64,000 nucleotides of DNA from Rhodocollybia butyracea (Eukaryota > Basidiomycota > Agaricomycetes > Agaricales > Omphalotaceae), in NCBI GenBank assembly GCA_015501585.1, contig JADNRY010000046.1, forward strand, positions 62,001 to 126,000. The letters are read 5' to 3'. Made by a program: the position numbers and the translations under genes. This document shows, piece by piece, positions 45,026-59,137 of this stretch (its first letter is position 1; each line of letters begins with the position of its first letter). The notes under the pieces are model-generated. The model worked only from the letters and a program-made list of their open reading frames with translations, did not search any database and had not been told where the DNA came from.

Positions 45026-46318
45026 ATGGCTTCAGCTAACTCTACCTCAGCTAGCAACTTCTCTTCCCAGGATGACCTTCTCGATACTGTGCAATGGGCC
45101 CTCATAGGTATTTCTGTGGCTAGCACTTTATACGGTAACTAAGCTTCTCTTCCCATGGCAGTCTGCTAATAACTCCTTACACAGGAGCCTGTGTTATCAT
45201 CTCTAGCGTCTCTGCCTATTTCTTAATGTAGGCCGTTCTTTCGAGATGGTCCTGTGCTGAAAGAGTTCTCAAATTATGAGCAGACACGAGAAGCCAACTG
45301 TTAATACATCGAGAAAACTCCTCCTCGCCATCATCGCCGTCATGCTCCTCTGCGATACAACTTTCATCTTCACATTTGTCGGATACCTTATCGCTTTTTT
45401 TCGCGACCACAATAACGAAGCTCTAGCACTCGCGATAACTACTTCTTTCGCCGTCAGAGTCAACGTAAGCCAGCACTCTCATCTTTCTTTCCTGCAATGA
45501 CAGCTAACTAATTGCTGAAACAGTATCTGCTAAGTGATGTCGTAGTTGTCTGGCGAGCATGGACTCTTGCCGCTGTTAGATACCCTCGTGCCAAATATAT
45601 ACTTGTTTTATGCCTGGGAGCAAGCTGTGGTATGTTTTCTACACTGACAGTGAAGAAAAGACCCACTTACTCAATCCGATTCTGTGTAGTCGCAGTGATT
45701 ACAAGTTCTGTTATGATCACAATATCAGAGTTCCAGCCGGAAGACTCGCCGCTGAACACTTCTTTTGCTCTGGAGATTTATCTTCCTTTGGTGCTCTTAA
45801 TCACGAATGTCGTTGCTACATCGTTTATTGGAATCATTACATGGTACGTATCGCTAGGTCTTGCGTCGCATTCGACTTGTAACTGATGCACCATTTAGGG
45901 AGAGCCGACACTCTATGAACCTTACGTATAAAGGGTCCAATAGCAAACGATTTCGGACCACAGGAAGATTATTGGTTCTTATGTTGGAGTCTGGTTTCAT
46001 ATACTCGTTTTTCTGGGTGAGCTTTTGTTTTCTGATACCTCTCAACTCGAAATTTATCAACTTTTCAGCTACTCGTTCTTGTGAATGCTGCTCTTAGCAG
46101 TCTTTTCGCTGAAGTGATGTTGATGGCGATAGTACCGCAGATAACGGTAGGCGCTTCGCTGTATCATGCGATATCAGACCCTCACTCAAATTTTACTTCA
46201 GACCGTGTACCCAACCATAGTTATCTTCCTGAATGCGACCCACCGGTCAGTTTATACCGAAACCGATGAAAATACAACATATACTCCCATCAAAGAGGAA
46301 CAAGGGCTTTTGCGTTGA
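45026..46318 (+). CDS. Multi-pass (about seven-helix) membrane protein of an agaricomycete family
   Basis: Eight exons join in phase. N-terminus MASANSTSASNFSSQDDLLD is a glycosylatable extracellular tail. Hydrophobic segments follow: TVQWALIGISVASTLYG-ACV, KLLLAIIAVMLLCDTTFIFT, YLLSDVVVVWRAWTLAAVRY, YILVLCLGAS, VAVITSSVMITISEF, EIYLPLVLLITNVVATSFIG, RLLVLMLESGFIYSFFW, LLVLVNAALSSLFAEVMLMA, TTVYPTIVIFLNATHRSVYT. The motif LLSDVVVVWRAW and the ending YPTIV.FLN.THRS are typical of an expanded mushroom family of unknown, possibly receptor-like, proteins. Function is not known. Start is the first ATG that gives this frame. Confidence 0.75.
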
Positions 46319-46450
46319 CCCGACGACAGCAGTGGGGAACTGGTACATATCAGTAACAAGGAATCTACTCGATACATGATGCAAAGTACTCTACAATATT
46401 AACTTTCATTTTTTAGCAAAATCACAGGCCATATGTCTCGAACGCCTCCC

Positions 46451-48424
46451 TCAAGATATCCATCCCTTTCCCTCATTATCCTCCGGGCCCACCGACACGC
46501 GGGGAGTGAAAACGATGTTGAACGGCATCGGGTGAGCATTTGCTGACTCAGTAAACGCGTATGTGTCGATAGGCTTCTTGGGATCTGAGGAGATGTTGAA
46601 TGCCCACAGAACTAGAGCGAGGTTGATGAATGTTGAGGCAGTAGCCATATGTTGGCCTGGGCATACTCTAAAAAAGGAATACATAAGGTGGATATTAAAT
46701 GTCAAGGCGGAACGACGGAATGAGATCCTTACCTCCTTCCAAAACCAAATGGATAGCTCTTGAGATCATCTCTCAGCTTCATCTTGCCTGATTCATCTTT
46801 CACGATCCATCGTTGAGGGTCAAATCGTTCTGGATCGGGGAAGATATCCGGGTCCCGACCCACTGACCAAACATTGCCGATGACAGTAGAGCCTTTCGGT
46901 ATCAGATAGTTTTGCTATACATATAAAGTATTCAACAGTTGTAACCGAACGAATGGGGAAAGAGTTACCCAAATAACATCCTTTGTTGCGCGGTGCGGAA
47001 ATCCGCCAGAGGTTACTGGTCTCCAGCGGAACGATTCCTGGACAAACGCCATAGTTTGTGGGAGAGAATCTTGATCAGAGAAAAGAGGTGCTGTGGCAAA
47101 GGATGTCAGACAAGCAAAGACAACATACAAAAATCTCACGTCTTCCTCGTCCAACCACAGCATCAAGTTCATCCTGGATGAGTTTTTGAGTCTCCGGATA
47201 GCTTGTGGCCGCCATTAATGCGACACTAGAGGACGTAAGGACCGTTTGAAGGAAAGGAGTACAATATAAATACCTAATCGCGGAAGCACTCGTGTCGCTG
47301 CCTGCTCCAAACATGCTGCCCGCCAGATATGCAGTCTCATTGTCAGAAAGTCCCAAGCTAGGTTGTTGCTCGATAAGGTATTTCCCAAAAGAAGCAGGTA
47401 TCTCTTCCCCCGAGCCTATTGGACGGATGAAGCATCGTTAACGTCAAGGCCTTGGCATTAAAACACATGTCTTACCATTTTCTCCCTTACTTCTTGTAGT
47501 TGGCTTTTAAACAGTCCGAGTTCTTCCTGGTGTCCAAGCTTCAACTCATTCAGGTAACCCGGGATGAACTTCAAGAATGGCAAAACGTCGACTTTCCACG
47601 CACCCGGTCGCATAGCGTATCCGAGGCGGGTTAGACAACGATTGACAGCTTGGACTTCTGGATCTTCACAACCTTGAGGGACCTTTCCATACGCAAGAGC
47701 CATCACAACGGCGGCAGCGTATCGTCGAGCATGATCTTGATGTCGGGTAGACACAGACGCGGCAGTGCCAGAGCCGGTATGCGTCTTGTCATTACGTTCA
47801 TCGATGATATCGAGCATGAGTTGGCGTGCAGTTTGCGTTAAAACCGGGTGGTAAGAGGTAATAGATTTGGGTTGTAAATGTGACTGAAGAGCCTTTCGGA
47901 GTTTCTTAAACTTGTCTCCGCTCCGAGTGAGCAAGACCCTCATACCACCGCTGAGAGTCTCGCCTGCAGCTATGGAGGTGGGACGATCAGAGATATCAGC
48001 GCCGTGTTTCTCCATTATTTCAATAGCTGCTTGATGTCTTCCGATTACAATTGTCCTAGTTCCACCAAGTCCTAAAAAGAGAAATTCAGTCAGAGAGCAA
48101 ATAGAGATAGAAAAATGGTAGAATAAACCTGGGATCCCTTGTCGGAGCGAGAACACTGGTCCATATTCCTGAGTCCATAATTCAAATCGGCGATAGCAGC
48201 TAACAGAGGAGAGTTAACATCCAAACAGCGGAAAAATAATCAGTAAATACTTACAATGCGGCCTCGAAAGTGTTGCCCCAGATACTATCAGCAGGAGGTC
48301 CCGGAGGTAAAGGAAGGTCGGTGCTAGCTTTGACGCGTTTGCTAATTATGTAGGCAAATATAGTAACCCCAACGAGGGATAGGACCGCTGTGCGGGGGAG
48401 CGAGGATAGAAATTCAAGAATCAT
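46451..48424 (-). CDS. Cytochrome P450 monooxygenase
   Basis: ER-bound heme monooxygenase of secondary or xenobiotic metabolism. The first exon gives a membrane anchor (MILEFLSSLPRTAVLSLVGV TIFAYIISK) and the proline hinge PLPPGPP. Later blocks: ISDRPTSIAAGETLSGGMRV, SGDKFKKLRKALQSHLQPKS (helix C), the I-helix oxygen site GSMFGAGSDTSASAI, ESFRWRPVTSGGFPHRATKD (ExxR), FPDPERFDPQRW, and heme-binding FGFGRRVCPGQH (Cys ligand). C-terminus FTPRVSVGPEDNEGKGWIS. About nine exons. Length and motif spacing look intact. The family within P450s cannot be fixed by eye; the CYP620/O-methylsterigmatocystin oxidoreductase-like group of mushrooms is a guess. Confidence 0.9.
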
Positions 48425-48509
48425 ACTGATAGGTCAAGTTGCTGAGTAGAGCCTTTATAAATTCCAAAATGAACACGTACTTGTGAAGTAAGATTTTGCG
48501 TACTAGACG

Positions 48510-48863
48510 TCAGAGGTGCTTCTGCTTCTGAGACGTTTGTAGATCTTCGAAATGAGTATTCAGATAAGAAAGGATCTCGGGCGAGGAACGTACTTGTATG
48601 GTAATTTGAGATAACGTACTTCGTGGTGCTGCAAGACAAGTTTGGTTATGGTGGGAGAAAAATGCGACGGTCTGAGTTTTATAACCAACAGCATAAGATC
48701 CGTTAGGAGTCTCAATGGCTATGACGAAAGCGGGGCACGTGATCTGGAGCGTACCCGTCGGACACGATCTTGGACATTGCAACCGTTCGTGGCAAGCCCA
48801 TGAGTTTGCACTGCCTGCCTGTGAAGAAAGATAGACCATTGGCAAGGTGAGAAAAAGCAGCAT
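48510..48863 (-). CDS. Possible small secreted cysteine-containing protein
   Basis: The frame starts MLLFLTLPMVYLSSQAGSAN, a plausible signal peptide, and continues WACHERLQCPRSCPTG, LQITCPAFVIAIETPNGSYA, HHNQTCLAAP with five cysteines in the next 70 residues. A GT at about 48,593 and an AG near 48,525 could define an intron, which would change the C-terminus to a Ser/Thr-rich end. No family recognised. It lies just upstream of the P450 on the same strand. An alternative overlapping frame (48,918-48,712) has no such signal. Confidence 0.35.
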   Translation of the reverse strand: MLLFLTLPMVYLSSQAGSANSWACHERLQCPRSCPTGTLQITCPAFVIAIETPNGSYAVGYKTQTVAFFSHHNQTCLAAPRSTLSQITIQVRSSPEILSYLNTHFEDLQTSQKQKHL

Positions 48864-49300
48864 TCACGGACGAGCTGAACGTGGAACGCCGTATATCGTT
48901 ATCACTTTTTCCGTGCATACTTATATGATTCTTGAGCTCTGTTGAACGAAGTCTGTTTCGGAATTATAAGCAAAGTCAATGATGAGTACTGAGTCAATGT
49001 TCAAGCAATTAGATCCATGGGTACGTACTGGAAACCCATTCGGACCGATTCAGCAGTTTTCGGAACTTGAACGTGAATATCAGTATACGCGTAACCTGTC
49101 GAACGCAGCAAGTCAACGGTTTCCTACCCGGGGTATGCACAAAAAGTACTAACACGGCAGAGAGAAAGCCAAGAATGGGTTGGAAGACAATCAGATCGCA
49201 TATCAACCATGAACGTCAGCGTCAACGCACCAAAGAAATGTCCAAGCTGAACATCTTCCCCGGGCCGGCATTTCATTCACCAACCATCATCTAGATTCTA
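48864..49300. other. Intergenic stretch, nothing recognised
   Basis: Presumably promoter sequence for the genes on either side. No motif or repeat stands out. Confidence 0.35.
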
Positions 49301-51242
49301 ATGCTTTCGTCAACCAATGCTTGGGCTTTCAATCTTCGAACTACGCAAAATCTCGATGACTCTGATGATTCTGACCCTGAAAAAGAATCTTCAGATACCA
49401 ATCTTACCTCCTGCGAAGCGAAGCTAATCGACGACTTGGATCTCTCAACCAGAAAAGAAACTGTTCTTTACAGACCAAATCCATTCAGCATTGCTAAAAT
49501 AAACGCTGCTTCTCGTGCTACGTATAAACCGAAGCTCTCTCCTACCGATGCTAAATCCAAAGTATCAACGACATTGAATTCTGGGCCAACCAAAGGAACT
49601 ATCATGGATGGTTTCAGGAACCAGGCGAAGAAAGCTAAAGAGTCTACTAATCCCACTGCGCGAATCACTTCTCCTAAGCCTCCATCACCTAAAACTGCTT
49701 CATTTCGTAATAGCTCGACTCAACAACCTAAGCAAGATCTTGACCTCAGCCGCAATTCTACACCGTCCGCCTTCAAAGGCTCTGAACATGCGGACGTCTC
49801 TAATGAGCTTACAGTGGTGCATATAGCTGGTCATAGGCTGCCAAATGCACACAATGTCCCAGTTCCACCTTTTCGACCGCGTTCACAGGACTACCCATTC
49901 TCATCTCCAGCCCGGCCTTCTCTTGCTTCCAACCCGATCATTCCAGATCCTCTCTTGAATGGGCCTGCATCCTCACCTTCTCTTCCCTCTCATCGCCACA
50001 ACTTCCGCTCACCTCCTGTCCTATCCGCACAACGTACTATTCACCGATTCATTGCTCCCCGTGCACAAACCTATCTTGCTCGAAATGTCCTTGCTGCTCA
50101 CTCAATGCTCAATACAAACTTGCCGACTGATACGGCTTCCCCGTCACGTTCGCTACAGTTTGAATCAGCTACGTATCAGACACCCCCTGCACGATATGTG
50201 CCGGCGACGAGAAAGATCGATGCTGCCATTCGCCAGAAAGCCCACGTGCACAAATCTCCGCTTTCGTCTCCTACATCTTCCGTGAATCGGTTGACGCCTA
50301 AAAAGAGACCTCGCAACTCAACTCCTCAGCTCAACCTCTGTACGCCCTACAATTCATTTCCAGCCGATGAGGATCAGGAATGGACCACACTTGCGCCTGC
50401 GAAAAAGAAAATGGTTTGGTAAGCAGCTCATATCACATTATATTTACCCCTGAGGCTGATCTGGTTCTCAGCGATTCTAGCATCCGCCAGTCTTCGAGGT
50501 TTACGCTAAGAGGTTTCGGCTTGAATTCAGGAAAGGGAAAGAAGACAGGTATGTCTGCAGAATCTTCACGTAGAGTGATCACGTTCCTGCCTCCGCCCAA
50601 CGAAATGAGATCGAAGGCCTTTCCTGAGGTACAGAGTCGACAAATGATCACCGTGTCGACAGATGAAAAGCACCATTCTGACCCTGAAATCGACTACATT
50701 GGCTATGACTCTCAGCTCAGCTCCAGTCCTCTGCGGGACTGCCATCCAACGCGCTATGGAAATCTTCTGACCCCAACTCGTGATGGTTTTTCGCGGTACC
50801 TTTCTACGCATGCTTCCAAGATACGTGAAGAAGCCCCATACGGAACTCTAAACGTGTCTGAATCGGGGTTGGCTTGGGGTTCAAAGGAAACGCATATCGA
50901 AGCTGTTCATTATCCACACGCGGCATTTCCAGTACCTGGTGACAACCTATTCGAGTCTCCACAGGACCTTCAAGGTTGGGACGCGAACGCTGAAGTTGCC
51001 TTAGTTTCCAATCACTGATGACTTTCATAGGGTCTATCGACGAGGCTTTCATCCAGACCACAGACAACTTTCAGGGTCCGGTCAGAGACGCCTCCTATCT
51101 TCCTCTCTCGCCTCCAACATCGGGTCTATCTCAACAAGTCGTAAAAGATGCAACAATCCCACTCAATTTGCAAAGCGTTTCGCGGCGTTATCCTGGTACT
51201 CGAAGGTTGTTGCGCAAGGACGGTAAAAAATGCACTACATAA
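49301..51242 (+). CDS. Orphan disordered protein
   Basis: Three exons (49301-50418, 50472-50974, 51031-51242) encode 610 residues with all phases consistent. N-terminus MLSSTNAWAFNLRTTQNLDD is followed by an acidic Ser/Asp patch, a basic/proline-rich centre (SPKPPSPKTASFRNSS, VPVPPFRPRSQDYPFSSPAR), RFIAPRAQTYLARNVLAAHS as the most helical part, RLTPKKRPRNSTPQLN (possible nuclear localisation signal), and a C-terminal part with DPEIDYIGYDSQLSSSPLRD and PHAAFPVPGDNLFESPQDL. No domain recognised. The third exon uses a gttggg donor; without it the protein ends at 51018. A nuclear regulatory role is only suggested by composition. Confidence 0.6.
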
Positions 51243-52006
51243 ATAGTACTCCTCTTTTCATACTACCTAATGAGCTACTCGCTTGAGCCATCGTAATGAA
51301 GGCATTGGTTCATGTCAATAGGATACAAGTTATTTAGACTTGAACGGGATGATAATTGGAGTAATATTATTACTACAAAGTTGAAACTGTATCCCAAACA
51401 TCTTCGGAGCCTCTACAAATGAAACAAGGTACCGATAACAACAGGGAACATGCAAATAAAAATGCTTGTACGTCCGTCCATCTAGCTCCCATAAAATGAG
51501 AACGTGCGTGTATGTGTCAGAACGCCGTCCAGAGTGTTGAGGAGCAGTATTATTGTAAATGATAACTGGCAAAACAGAACTTAGATAACGGGGTTATGGG
51601 TTATTTTCAATGTGTCCTACAAAAAGTAACCATCAGCACGAGACAACGAAAAAAAGTCGCCACTACTCACAAAGATGATATAATTATCCAGTCGTCAAAC
51701 GACTACGTAAAATATACCCACACATCCTAAAGGTCATACCGACAGAAGTTCCTCCCAAGAGGCCAGTACGGCTCAAAAATAGGCACAAGGCATTTCAATC
51801 TTGCTCAGAAGAATGGACGCCCCTTCGTGAAAAATTCGAAGAGATGCCAAAGTGAAGATCGAGCGTTTATCCGACCACACATGATTTGCTTTTTCTACAA
51901 ATGTATTCTATCTGGGAGAACAAAGGACTAGAAGACAGAATACCTGTTAGCAAACACGAGAAGTCAATCAACCAAAAAAAACTCACCAGAAACAGTACAT
52001 AATAGA
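51243..52006. other. Convergent intergenic stretch, nothing recognised
   Basis: About 760 bp between the orphan gene stop and the RPT3 stop, expected to hold both 3' UTRs. No repeat or coding signal found. Confidence 0.4.
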
Positions 52007-53622
<1,616 letters not shown>

Positions 53623-53747
53623 GGTGAATGTCAATGAGCAAAAGCAAAACGCGGGGTGACGCGCGTCGAGCGACCATGAGAAAGTCGCCCGGCCCGCCCA
53701 GCGTCTAACTATTTTTTGCTTCATTTTTGAGAGTGAATCGTTCGCTC

Positions 53748-55305
53748 ATGGCATCGACCCTAGAATCAGTGGAAGCAAGCACTTCCTCAAAACCAGCTAC
53801 TTTCCAGTCTCTAGGTCTGATTCAACCTCTTCTCGAGGCTCTTGAGCAACTCAAGTATACCCAACCAACCGAAATCCAAGAACAGTCCATTCCTTACGCA
53901 CTAGAAGGCAGAGATATCATCGGAGTAGCAGAAACAGGTTCAGGAAAAACAGCGGCGTTTGCCCTTCCCATCTTACAGAAATTATGGGACGATCCAAAAG
54001 GACTTTTTGCTTGTGTGTTAGCACCCACGAGAGAGCTTGCGTATCAAATATCTCAACAATTTGAGGCACTGGGATCTTCTATGGGCGTACGATGTGCGGT
54101 AATTGTAGGAGGAATGGAAATGACGGCACAAGCTGTTGCGCTTGCTAAAAGACCCCATATTATTGTTGCTACACCTGGAAGACTGAATGATCACTTGGAG
54201 AATACCAAGGGATTTAGTCTACGAAATTTAAAATATCTGGTGCGTGTTCGCGCAGGCTGCAAGCTAACGAACTGCTGACTTTTCGTAGGTTCTGGATGAG
54301 GCCGATCGTCTGCTGGATATGGACTTTGGCCCTGTCATTGACAAAATCCTGAAAGTCATACCGAAAGAACGATCTACTTACCTATTTTCCGCTACAATGA
54401 CCACCAAAGTTGCAAAGCTGCAGAGAGCAAGCTTGTCAAATCCTGTACGGGTAGAAGTGTCTTCCAAGTATGCTCTGTTTCTCTATCAAACCATCCAATT
54501 CAACTAATCTGCTGTAGGTATCAAACCGTCTCTACACTTCTTCAGTACTACTGTCTCATGCCACAAAAAGACAAGGACACGTATCTGATCTATTTGGCCA
54601 ACACACTGGCTCAAAACTCAATTATAATATTTACAAGGACTGTGTCCGATGCCGCAAGGTATGTTATACAGAATAGGCTCATTTTTTTCAACTAATGGCT
54701 TCGGTAGGCTTTCAATTATCCTACGCACACTAGGATTTCCGGCAATACCTCTTCACGGACAGCTCACTCAGAGTCAACGATTAGGTGCTTTGGGTAAATT
54801 CAAAAGTGGTGGCCAGCGAGTGCTTGTTGCGACAGACGTTGCCAGCCGGTGAGTACCATTATCTCAGCAAACACCAGGCCTCTAAATTGCTTCATCCAGA
54901 GGTCTGGATATCCCCTCAGTGGACGTTGTCATCAACTTTGATATCCCCACCCACTCAAAAGATTACATTCACCGTGTCGGCCGTACAGCTCGGGCAGGCC
55001 GAGCAGGAAAATCCATCACCCTTGTAACACAGTACGACGTAGAACTTGTACAGCGTATCGAAAAGGTCATCGGGAAAAAGATGGATTTATGGGAGACAGA
55101 TAAGGAAGAAATAGCTTTGCTGCGAGAACGAGCAAATGAAGCATGTCGTCTCGCTGCCAATGAGCTCAGGGATCAACAGAATGGCAAGAAAAAACGCAAG
55201 AGAGGCGGAGAGGGGGGCGGGCAAGATGACAGAGACCGAGATGACGATGTTGTCGAAGCCGGTATACCCTCAAAGAAACGTAACTCAAGGGGGGGACGAC
55301 GGTGA
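53748..55305 (+). CDS. RRP3: DEAD-box RNA helicase Rrp3/DDX47
   Basis: Nucleolar ATP-dependent helicase needed for 18S rRNA processing. Start [21 protein letters not shown]-motif [20 protein letters not shown] + [18 protein letters not shown]; motif [17 protein letters not shown]; Ia [39 protein letters not shown] + VATPGRL; motif [20 protein letters not shown]; motif [75 protein letters not shown]; motif [17 protein letters not shown]. The C-terminus is basic ([18 protein letters not shown]). VGGMEM and [18 protein letters not shown] identify the Rrp3 branch. An upstream TTG frame extension is ignored. Stop lies 25 bp from ALG3's stop. Confidence 0.95.
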
Positions 55306-55330
55306 TTATGTCTTGATTTATTTATTTCGG

Positions 55331-56773
55331 TTAGATAGACCATACTCCAGCTAATACTAGAAGATGTGCCCCCAACAATACGGAGGAGGATATCGTAGTG
55401 GATGGGTATACGTTCCATGCGTACTCTACTGCTCCAATAAGCATCAACCTAGAAGACTGTAAGTGGAAATAAGGCAATAATGATAATACACACCTCAAGA
55501 GCACTGGATATTTTGTTTTCCAAACCAAGAAAGGTATTTGTTGCGCGTACCACGCGTAGAACTGGTAATGCAAGGATCTTGCAAATATCAGCCCAATCAG
55601 GTTGGAAGTGAACATTATAGTAGCGACGTCTATAAAGAGATATGAGCGAAACCTGAAATTACATCGGTTTGTCTTACATTCTGGAGTGACAGGCAGAGTT
55701 CCAGCTGGAAGACTTGGTCGACGAAATGCTCGAGTCAGAACGACCCATACCCCACCATCCTTCCTGCACCAACATGTTAGTCCAAAGATAAGCAGCACCG
55801 ATAGATGTCCAATCAACAGTCCCCTCTTCCATTCTTGACTCAAAAATGTCTCCTCCGACACCATCCGCCAATTGACTGTCCACTTGTATAAAAATACACG
55901 AGAAAAATCAAACGAAGAGTTGACATAAGCTCGCAAGTCCTTCTGAATGAACGGAAACGCAAGCATCGTCTGAATGCCGATAATGTTGAACATTTTCCGC
56001 AAGGTGTAAACGAGACCGTTGCGTTTTACCAGGATGACTATCAATCCTGGTAGATACAGAAGAATGGACATTTTAACAGAAAGAGCAGCACTAGTATTAG
56101 ATTAAAACCGTGATTTCTGCGATACCATTCGTGTACGTACCTGAATAACAAAGTTCCAATGTCATCCATTTCGTTCTGGAATGCCAGAATTGCACCCTGG
56201 ACTGCTACTACAGACCAGCAGTCATTGAACAAACGGAGCATGTACAGAGAATGCAGACGTTTGCTCAACGGAAGCATCAGCAACACCCAGTTTGGTATAT
56301 TACCTGCTTTGCCGTATATCGCGCAGGTGAGTGCAACCGAGACGGTGTAGAGTAGTGCATAGAGGTGTTGGGCAAAGCGAATGTGTTTCCCGGAGTCGGT
56401 GATATCGTAAAGGAAGCGGAAAACGTATACGTGGCCAGCAGGATAACTAGGGAGTTCTTTAGACAGACAATACGCCGTAGCCTCACTGAAGAGATTTACA
56501 CCAGGGGTCCTGTTGGTCCAGAGATCTTAGAGTAGTCTCGTTCGCCTTTGAGATACAGTTCAACTTGAAGCATGTAAGTTTCCCAGTCGATTTCCGTGTC
56601 TGTAACAAGTTGTCAGCGAGAATTAGGGATAACTGAGATTGTGACTGGCAAGAAATAAAACGAATGATAATTTCTGAGAGAAACGCATCTCCAAGAACTA
56701 CAAGAAAGGCTAATATCCAGAAATATTTAGCATCTGTGAGGAGTAGATGAATCGACCGGAAGATAGAAGACAT
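55331..56773 (-). CDS. ALG3: Dol-P-Man:Man5GlcNAc2-PP-Dol alpha-1,3-mannosyltransferase
   Basis: Multi-pass ER enzyme that adds the first lumenal mannose to the N-glycan precursor. Start [20 protein letters not shown]; then [20 protein letters not shown] + RDY with the DTEIDW catalytic-loop motif, [70 protein letters not shown] helix [60 protein letters not shown] + [11 protein letters not shown], and [20 protein letters not shown] near the C-terminus. HSIFVLR-like and [12 protein letters not shown] blocks are diagnostic. About eight exons. Divergent from the GH5 gene, 72 bp between starts. Confidence 0.93.
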
Positions 56774-56845
56774 TTAGATCATTTTCTCACGGCCTAAGCG
56801 CGGAATAAAGGCTCCTCCGAGGCTCCGAGGCTTTCCATTCTTACG

Positions 56846-58807
56846 ATGACCATCACGTTCTTTATCTCGCTCTTTTTTCTTCGTGTTTTATGCAAGCAAG
56901 CTCAAGACAACTACCGCACGCCCCATACTTCTGTACAACCTTTTCCCCCTTACAATGCAGAAATCGCCTCAATCTACCGCTATCGCCAACAACAATCAGT
57001 AAATCTCGGCTCGTGGTATGTAGGCAAACCTCTCTGCGCACTATTTTGGAGTGTCTTTGATGCATTCGGGACTGTATCGGACTCGCCAAAGGCGAAAGGG
57101 AAACATGCTTGACATGTGGAGACGTCAAAGACACTTTAATTTGGAACCAGCGTACTTTATGCGTCTCATCCAAGTGTCAACATTTATCTATTAGGTTCGT
57201 GAGCGAGCAATGGATGGTCCCTTCAATCTTTCAATGCGCCGCTGCACCCCAAAATTCAGAGATCGATATAGCGACTGGTGGCTGTGATCCTCAAGGGATA
57301 CTCGAGAGGCACTGGGATACGTTTATCACACGGCAAGACTTCTTTAATCTCTCCAGCTTGGGCATCAACACCGTCCGTCTTCCTATCGGCTACTGGTCTC
57401 TTGGTCCGGCTTTCCTTCAAAACACGCCTTTCAACGACGTCGCGTCTGTCTATAAAAATGCTTGGCCCCAGGTTGTTCGTGCTATAAATATGGCGGCAGA
57501 GGCTGGTATAGGTGCGTGCCACAGTAGTGTATGATGGCGCTACTTCGTGGAGCTGCTCACGTCAAGTTCATCATAGGTGTCTTGGTAGATGTGCATGGTG
57601 CAGTAGGTAGTCAGAATGGCCAAGTGAGTGCACATCCGTCTTTTATTTCAATCGCTTATCGTTTTGTCTAAAGCCCCACTCGGGCATTTCGGACGGCAAA
57701 ACCAACCTGTTCTCTAGTCTAGACGATCAAGAAAAGACATTTCAAACATACAAGTTTCTCGCAGAACAGCTGTTGCGTTTCAAATGTGGTTGGCGTCCAA
57801 CTTTTGAATGAGCCGGAAAACTGCGAAGAGCTCACCGATTTTTGCAAGTGGAGATTCATCCCTATGCCAGTTAACATCTTCTGATCGTCTGTAGACACAC
57901 GTAGCAAAGTGGAATTTCGGAGCGCGTGTACCGTGCCAGATTTCCCTCTCTATATGCATGACGGATTCGATTTTGATCGCTTCATCACCTATATCTCTGC
58001 ACAATCCCCTGATTTCATTGTACAAGATCATCATTCCTACTTTGTGTACACCCCTAAAGACAATGCTGAACCCGCAAGAAATCATACCGATGATGTACAA
58101 ACGACGGTTGCCGCTCAACTAGCTAGTTCGAATGTCAGTTTACCTCACAACCTTATCATCGGAGAATGGTCCTGTGCTCTCACACCCGATAGTCTGAAGG
58201 ATGAAATGGACCCTCAGCAAGCTCGACGTGCCTTCTGCATGGCTCAGGAGGATGTCTATTCCCAGACTACACCGGGCAACAGTTTTTGGTGTATGTCGCT
58301 TTTTTTGTCTCTTTGCTCTCGTTTACCTATTACCCTTCAACCCCTTAAGCGTACAAAAAGGAGGATTGCGACCCTGATTGGTGCTTCTTGAACGCAGTTG
58401 GCAACTCTCTACCTAGCGAATTCTTCCCTTATGGCTCGCCAGTATCTCCGGCTCAAAAGATCCTGATTAGCTCTCACAAGCCCCAAAGCCTCATCTCTCC
58501 TTCTATTTCTGGTCTGTCTCGTTACCATCATCGTAGTCAAACGATAGCTCAACATCGATCTTCGAATATGTCTTCGGAGACGAGAAGTTATCAGGAGGGA
58601 TATAAAGAAGGATCTGTCACCGCTCAGAAATTTGCGGCGCATGGTGATAAGCTAGGCTTTATGGGCCAGTATATGTTAACTGGAGTGGAGGGTAGATCCA
58701 TGTCCTTGAATGGGGAAGTGGAAGGTGATCCATACCGACAGGGTTTTATGCAGGGGTTACGTGATATGGAGAGGGAAATCTCAATTTTGCTTAGGCTGAA
58801 TATCTAG
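56846..58807 (+). CDS. GH5 exo-beta-1,3-glucanase with an apparent internal frameshift
   Basis: Secreted family-5 (subfamily 9) glucan 1,3-beta-glucosidase type, acting on cell-wall beta-glucan. Signal peptide MTITFFISLFFLRVLCKQAQ; then FVSEQWMVPSIFQCAAAPQN, ERHWDTFITRQDFFNLSSLG, NTVRLPIGYWSLGPAF, VLVDVHGAVGSQNGQ, HSGISDGKTNLFSSLDD, VQLLNEPENC (acid/base Glu in NEP), FPLYMHDGFDFDRFITYISA, DFIVQDHHSYFVYTP, LIIGEWSCALTP (nucleophile Glu), FWSYKKEDCDPDWCFLNAVG, and a C-terminal GYKEGSVTAQKFAAHGDKLG. Between EQLLRF and NVVGVQLLNEP the frame changes at about 57,783 with no credible intron; reading on gives an early stop. The first intron (about 177 nt) is unusually long. Could be a sequencing error or a recent pseudogene. 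Confidence 0.8.
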
Positions 58808-59137
58808 ACGGTCATGATAATATGTAGTTTTGTGCACTCTTTTGTTTTTGTATGTCATCTCGTCGTTGTAACCACCCATCGAAAGTGCTACCCTCAATTT
58901 AAGCCAGATCTTGAACTGCAGATTCGTAAGTAGTGCTTACAGTAATCAAGCAATTTCCAAGTGGGCGTGCGTTGAGTTGCACCTATATGTTTCCAGACTA
59001 AAGTACATGAAATAATTGCCTAAGGATTATACAAATACACTGTTTCTCCTTCGAAAGCGAACTCTACAGGACCATTACTTCAACCTGGTACTCCGTTCTC
59101 AAATAAGAAGACTCACAGTTGTCGTCATCCACTTCCC
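58808..59137. other. Intergenic stretch containing the first unit of a tandem duplication
   Basis: Lies between the GH5 stop and the stop of the mitochondrial-type gene. Copy 1 of an 86-bp duplication starts at 59,068. Nothing else recognised. Confidence 0.45.

Noticed and set aside
48712..48918. Frame starting MHGKSDNDIRRS overlapping the secreted-protein candidate
   Set aside because: No signal peptide or motif; overlaps a frame with a better N-terminus.
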